A DNA stretch of 64,000 nucleotides from Brevibacterium sp. CCUG 69071. Lineage in GTDB: Bacteria; Actinomycetota; Actinomycetes; Actinomycetales; Brevibacteriaceae. A program made the position numbers and the translations under genes. The notes beneath the pieces are model-generated. The model ran no database searches, was not told the origin of the DNA, and saw only the letters and a program-made list of their open reading frames with translations. The first letter of the stretch is position 1; every line of letters starts with the position of its first letter. The DNA is taken from contig NZ_PGFV01000007.1 in assembly GCF_021023135.1 (NCBI RefSeq), positions 62,001-126,000 on the forward strand, read 5' to 3'. Shown here piece after piece: positions 62,431 through 64,000 of the stretch.

Positions 62431-64000
62431 ATGGCTGAGAATGTCGCTCAGAAGCTCATCGATTCGCACCTCGAGTCCGGGACGTTCGAACCCGGCGGCG
62501 AAATCGGCATCCGCATCGATCAGACCCTGACCCAGGACGCGACGGGCACACTCGTGATGCTCGAGCTCGAAGCTCTGGGACTCGACCGGATCCGGACGGA
62601 CACCTCCGTCCAGTACGTCGATCACAACCTGCTGCAGACCGATGAGAAGAACCCCGAGGACCATATGTTCCTGCGCTCGGCGGCGCAGCGCTACGGCCTG
62701 TGGTTCTCCCCGGCCGGCAACGGCGTCTCCCATCCGGTGCACCAGTCGCGCTTCGGCAGGCCGGGGACCACGCTCATCGGTTCGGACTCCCACACCTGCG
62801 CGGCCGGGGCTCTGGGCATGCTGGCGATCGGTGTCGGCGGGCTCGAGATCGCCATGTCCATGGCCGGGGAACCGCTCTACATCAGCTCCCCGCAGGTCAT
62901 GGGCGTCGAGCTCACCGGCCGGCTCCCGGACTGGGTCTCGGCGAAGGACGTCATCCTCGAGATGCTGCGCCGCCACGGCGTCAAGGGCGGAGTCGGCAAG
63001 ATCATCGAGTACTACGGCGAGGGCCTGGAATCTCTGACGGCCATGGATCGCCATGTCATCGCGAATATGGGCGCTGAGCTCGGGGCCACGGCCACCGTCT
63101 TTCCCGCCGATGACGCGGTCAAGGACTATCTGACGGCCAGTGACCGCGCCGTTGACTTCACCCGCATCGTCGCCGACGAGGGAGCCGAGTACGATCTGCA
63201 CGATTCGATCGATCTCTCGCAGCTCGAACCTCTCATCGCGGCACCGTCCTCTCCCGGCAACGTCCGCCCCGTCCGCGAGGTCACCGGTGAGGACGTCTTC
63301 CAGGTGGTCATCGGATCCTCGGCGAACCCCGGGCTGCGTGACTTCGCCGTCGTCGCCGAGACGCTGGCCGACCGGCAGATCCACGGCCAGGTCTCCCTCG
63401 ACGTCAACCCGACCTCACGGGAGATCCTCGCCGACCTCATCGCCGGCGGCTGGCTGACCTCGCTCGTCGGCTCGGGAGCGCGCATCCACCAGTCCGGCTG
63501 CATGGGCTGCATCGGCATGGGCGAGGCCCCGGCAGTGGGCCGCAACAGCCTGCGCACCATGCCGCGGAACTTCCCGGGCCGTTCGGGCACGGACGAGGAC
63601 GCCGTCTGGCTCTGCTCACCGGAGACCGCGGCCGCCGCGGCACTCACCGGCAGGATCACCGATCCCCGTGACCTCGACATGGACTACCCGCAGGTGCGAC
63701 TGCCCGAGCGATTCTCCGCCAATCGCTCCATGCTCGTTCCGCCCCTGCCGATCGAGGAGGCCAGGGAGGTCGAACTCGTCAAGGGCTCGAACATCTCGAC
63801 CCTCCCCGAGTTCGATCCGCTGCCCGACGACATCGACCTCGAGATCCTGCTCAAGGTCGGCGACGATGTGTCCACCGATGAGATCATGCCGGCCGGTTCT
63901 CGTGTGCTGCCGTACCGGTCGAACATTCCGAAGATCTCCGAGTTCGTCTACATCCAGGTCGACGACACCTACGCCAAACGTGCGGCCGAGCACGAGGGCG
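62431..64000 (+). CDS. Aconitate hydratase, Aquifex-type (3' end beyond window)
   Basis: 523 codons are visible and the frame is open at the window edge; the family is about 640 aa. It starts MAENVAQKLIDSHL with AAGGAGG five bases upstream. Iron-sulfur cysteines are in SDSHTCAAGALGM (residue 123) and SGCMGCIGMGEAP (about 356 and 359). The C-terminal swivel domain begins in LLKVGDDVSTDEIMPAGSRVLPYRS. It interconverts citrate and isocitrate, or possibly a related hydroxyacid. A TAGCGT box at about 62381 may be its -10. Confidence 0.9.
   Translation, partial: MAENVAQKLIDSHLESGTFEPGGEIGIRIDQTLTQDATGTLVMLELEALGLDRIRTDTSVQYVDHNLLQTDEKNPEDHMFLRSAAQRYGLWFSPAGNGVSHPVHQSRFGRPGTTLIGSDSHTCAAGALGMLAIGVGGLEIAMSMAGEPLYISSPQVMGVELTGRLPDWVSAKDVILEMLRRHGVKGGVGKIIEYYGEGLESLTAMDRHVIANMGAELGATATVFPADDAVKDYLTASDRAVDFTRIVADEGAEYDLHDSIDLSQLEPLIAAPSSPGNVRPVREVTGEDVFQVVIGSSANPGLRDFAVVAETLADRQIHGQVSLDVNPTSREILADLIAGGWLTSLVGSGARIHQSGCMGCIGMGEAPAVGRNSLRTMPRNFPGRSGTDEDAVWLCSPETAAAAALTGRITDPRDLDMDYPQVRLPERFSANRSMLVPPLPIEEAREVELVKGSNISTLPEFDPLPDDIDLEILLKVGDDVSTDEIMPAGSRVLPYRSNIPKISEFVYIQVDDTYAKRAAEHEG

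Noticed and set aside
62380..63384. Minus-strand frame opposite the aconitase gene
   Set aside because: The plus strand encodes aconitase with all cluster cysteines visible.

Overview
The window comes from a high-GC actinobacterium. Gene content points to the Micrococcales, and a Brevibacterium-like soil or surface organism is my best guess (inference). Supporting signs are a fused pcaL, SipW-type alternate secretion signals, an Aquifex-type aconitase, many TAnnnT boxes lying 6-7 nt before start codons (leaderless mRNAs), and a catabolic repertoire for aromatics, amines and dicarboxylates. I see no phage, transposase, CRISPR array or rRNA. Three tRNA genes (Glu, Asp, Phe) lie near 26.5-26.9 kb.

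Layout. 1-2.8 kb (minus): a surface-protein locus with a SipW-like signal peptidase fused to an ectodomain ending in an LPxTG-type anchor, flanked by three proteins with SipW-type signal peptides, one cut by the window edge. 3.1-8.5 kb: pobA-pcaH-pcaG-pcaB-pcaL, taking 4-hydroxybenzoate through protocatechuate to beta-ketoadipate. 8.6-15.1 kb: a DHA1-type efflux protein, a lipoprotein cyclophilin, an MHS-type symporter and a glutamine-type ABC importer. 15.1-24.6 kb: a small phosphatase-like protein, a proline racemase-family gene broken by a stop codon, a large Orn/Lys/Arg decarboxylase, and a TPP enzyme, amidohydrolase and class III aminotransferase. 24.6-34.7 kb: housekeeping and miscellaneous genes (YigZ, YbaK, a zincin, tRNAs, a broken RibD/DHFR-like gene, an SDR, TauE, a very acidic protein, a PEP-mutase-like enzyme with its ArsR-type regulator, a sugar porter, UspA, MgtE). 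34.8-41.6 kb: an NTN-hydrolase/HTH fusion with its own operator, an asymmetric ABC exporter pair, an SDR and an amidohydrolase.

41.6-48.3 kb looks like a glutarate or related dicarboxylate operon: MHS transporter, AidB-like acyl-CoA dehydrogenase, class III CoA-transferase and glutaryl-CoA dehydrogenase, with a divergent LysR regulator. 48.3-57.0 kb is an amine-catabolism region: aldehyde dehydrogenase, APC permease, FeaR-like AraC regulator, TetR regulator, copper amine oxidase and a GMC oxidoreductase. 57.1-64 kb: an AceE-like 2-oxoacid dehydrogenase E1 with a divergent Lrp-type regulator, an aldo/keto reductase, an Fpg/Nei glycosylase and a partial aconitase.

The signals least explained by routine annotation are: a four-copy family of intergenic palindromes with compensatory arm changes, one copy being a perfect 78-bp palindrome; the hydrolase-HTH fusion preceded by two phased TGTCAA-N7-TTGACA dyads; the SipW peptidase/ectodomain/LPxTG fusion; and an ABC exporter pair in which one ATPase has lost its Walker A motif. 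No intergenic stretch exceeds about 300 bases.
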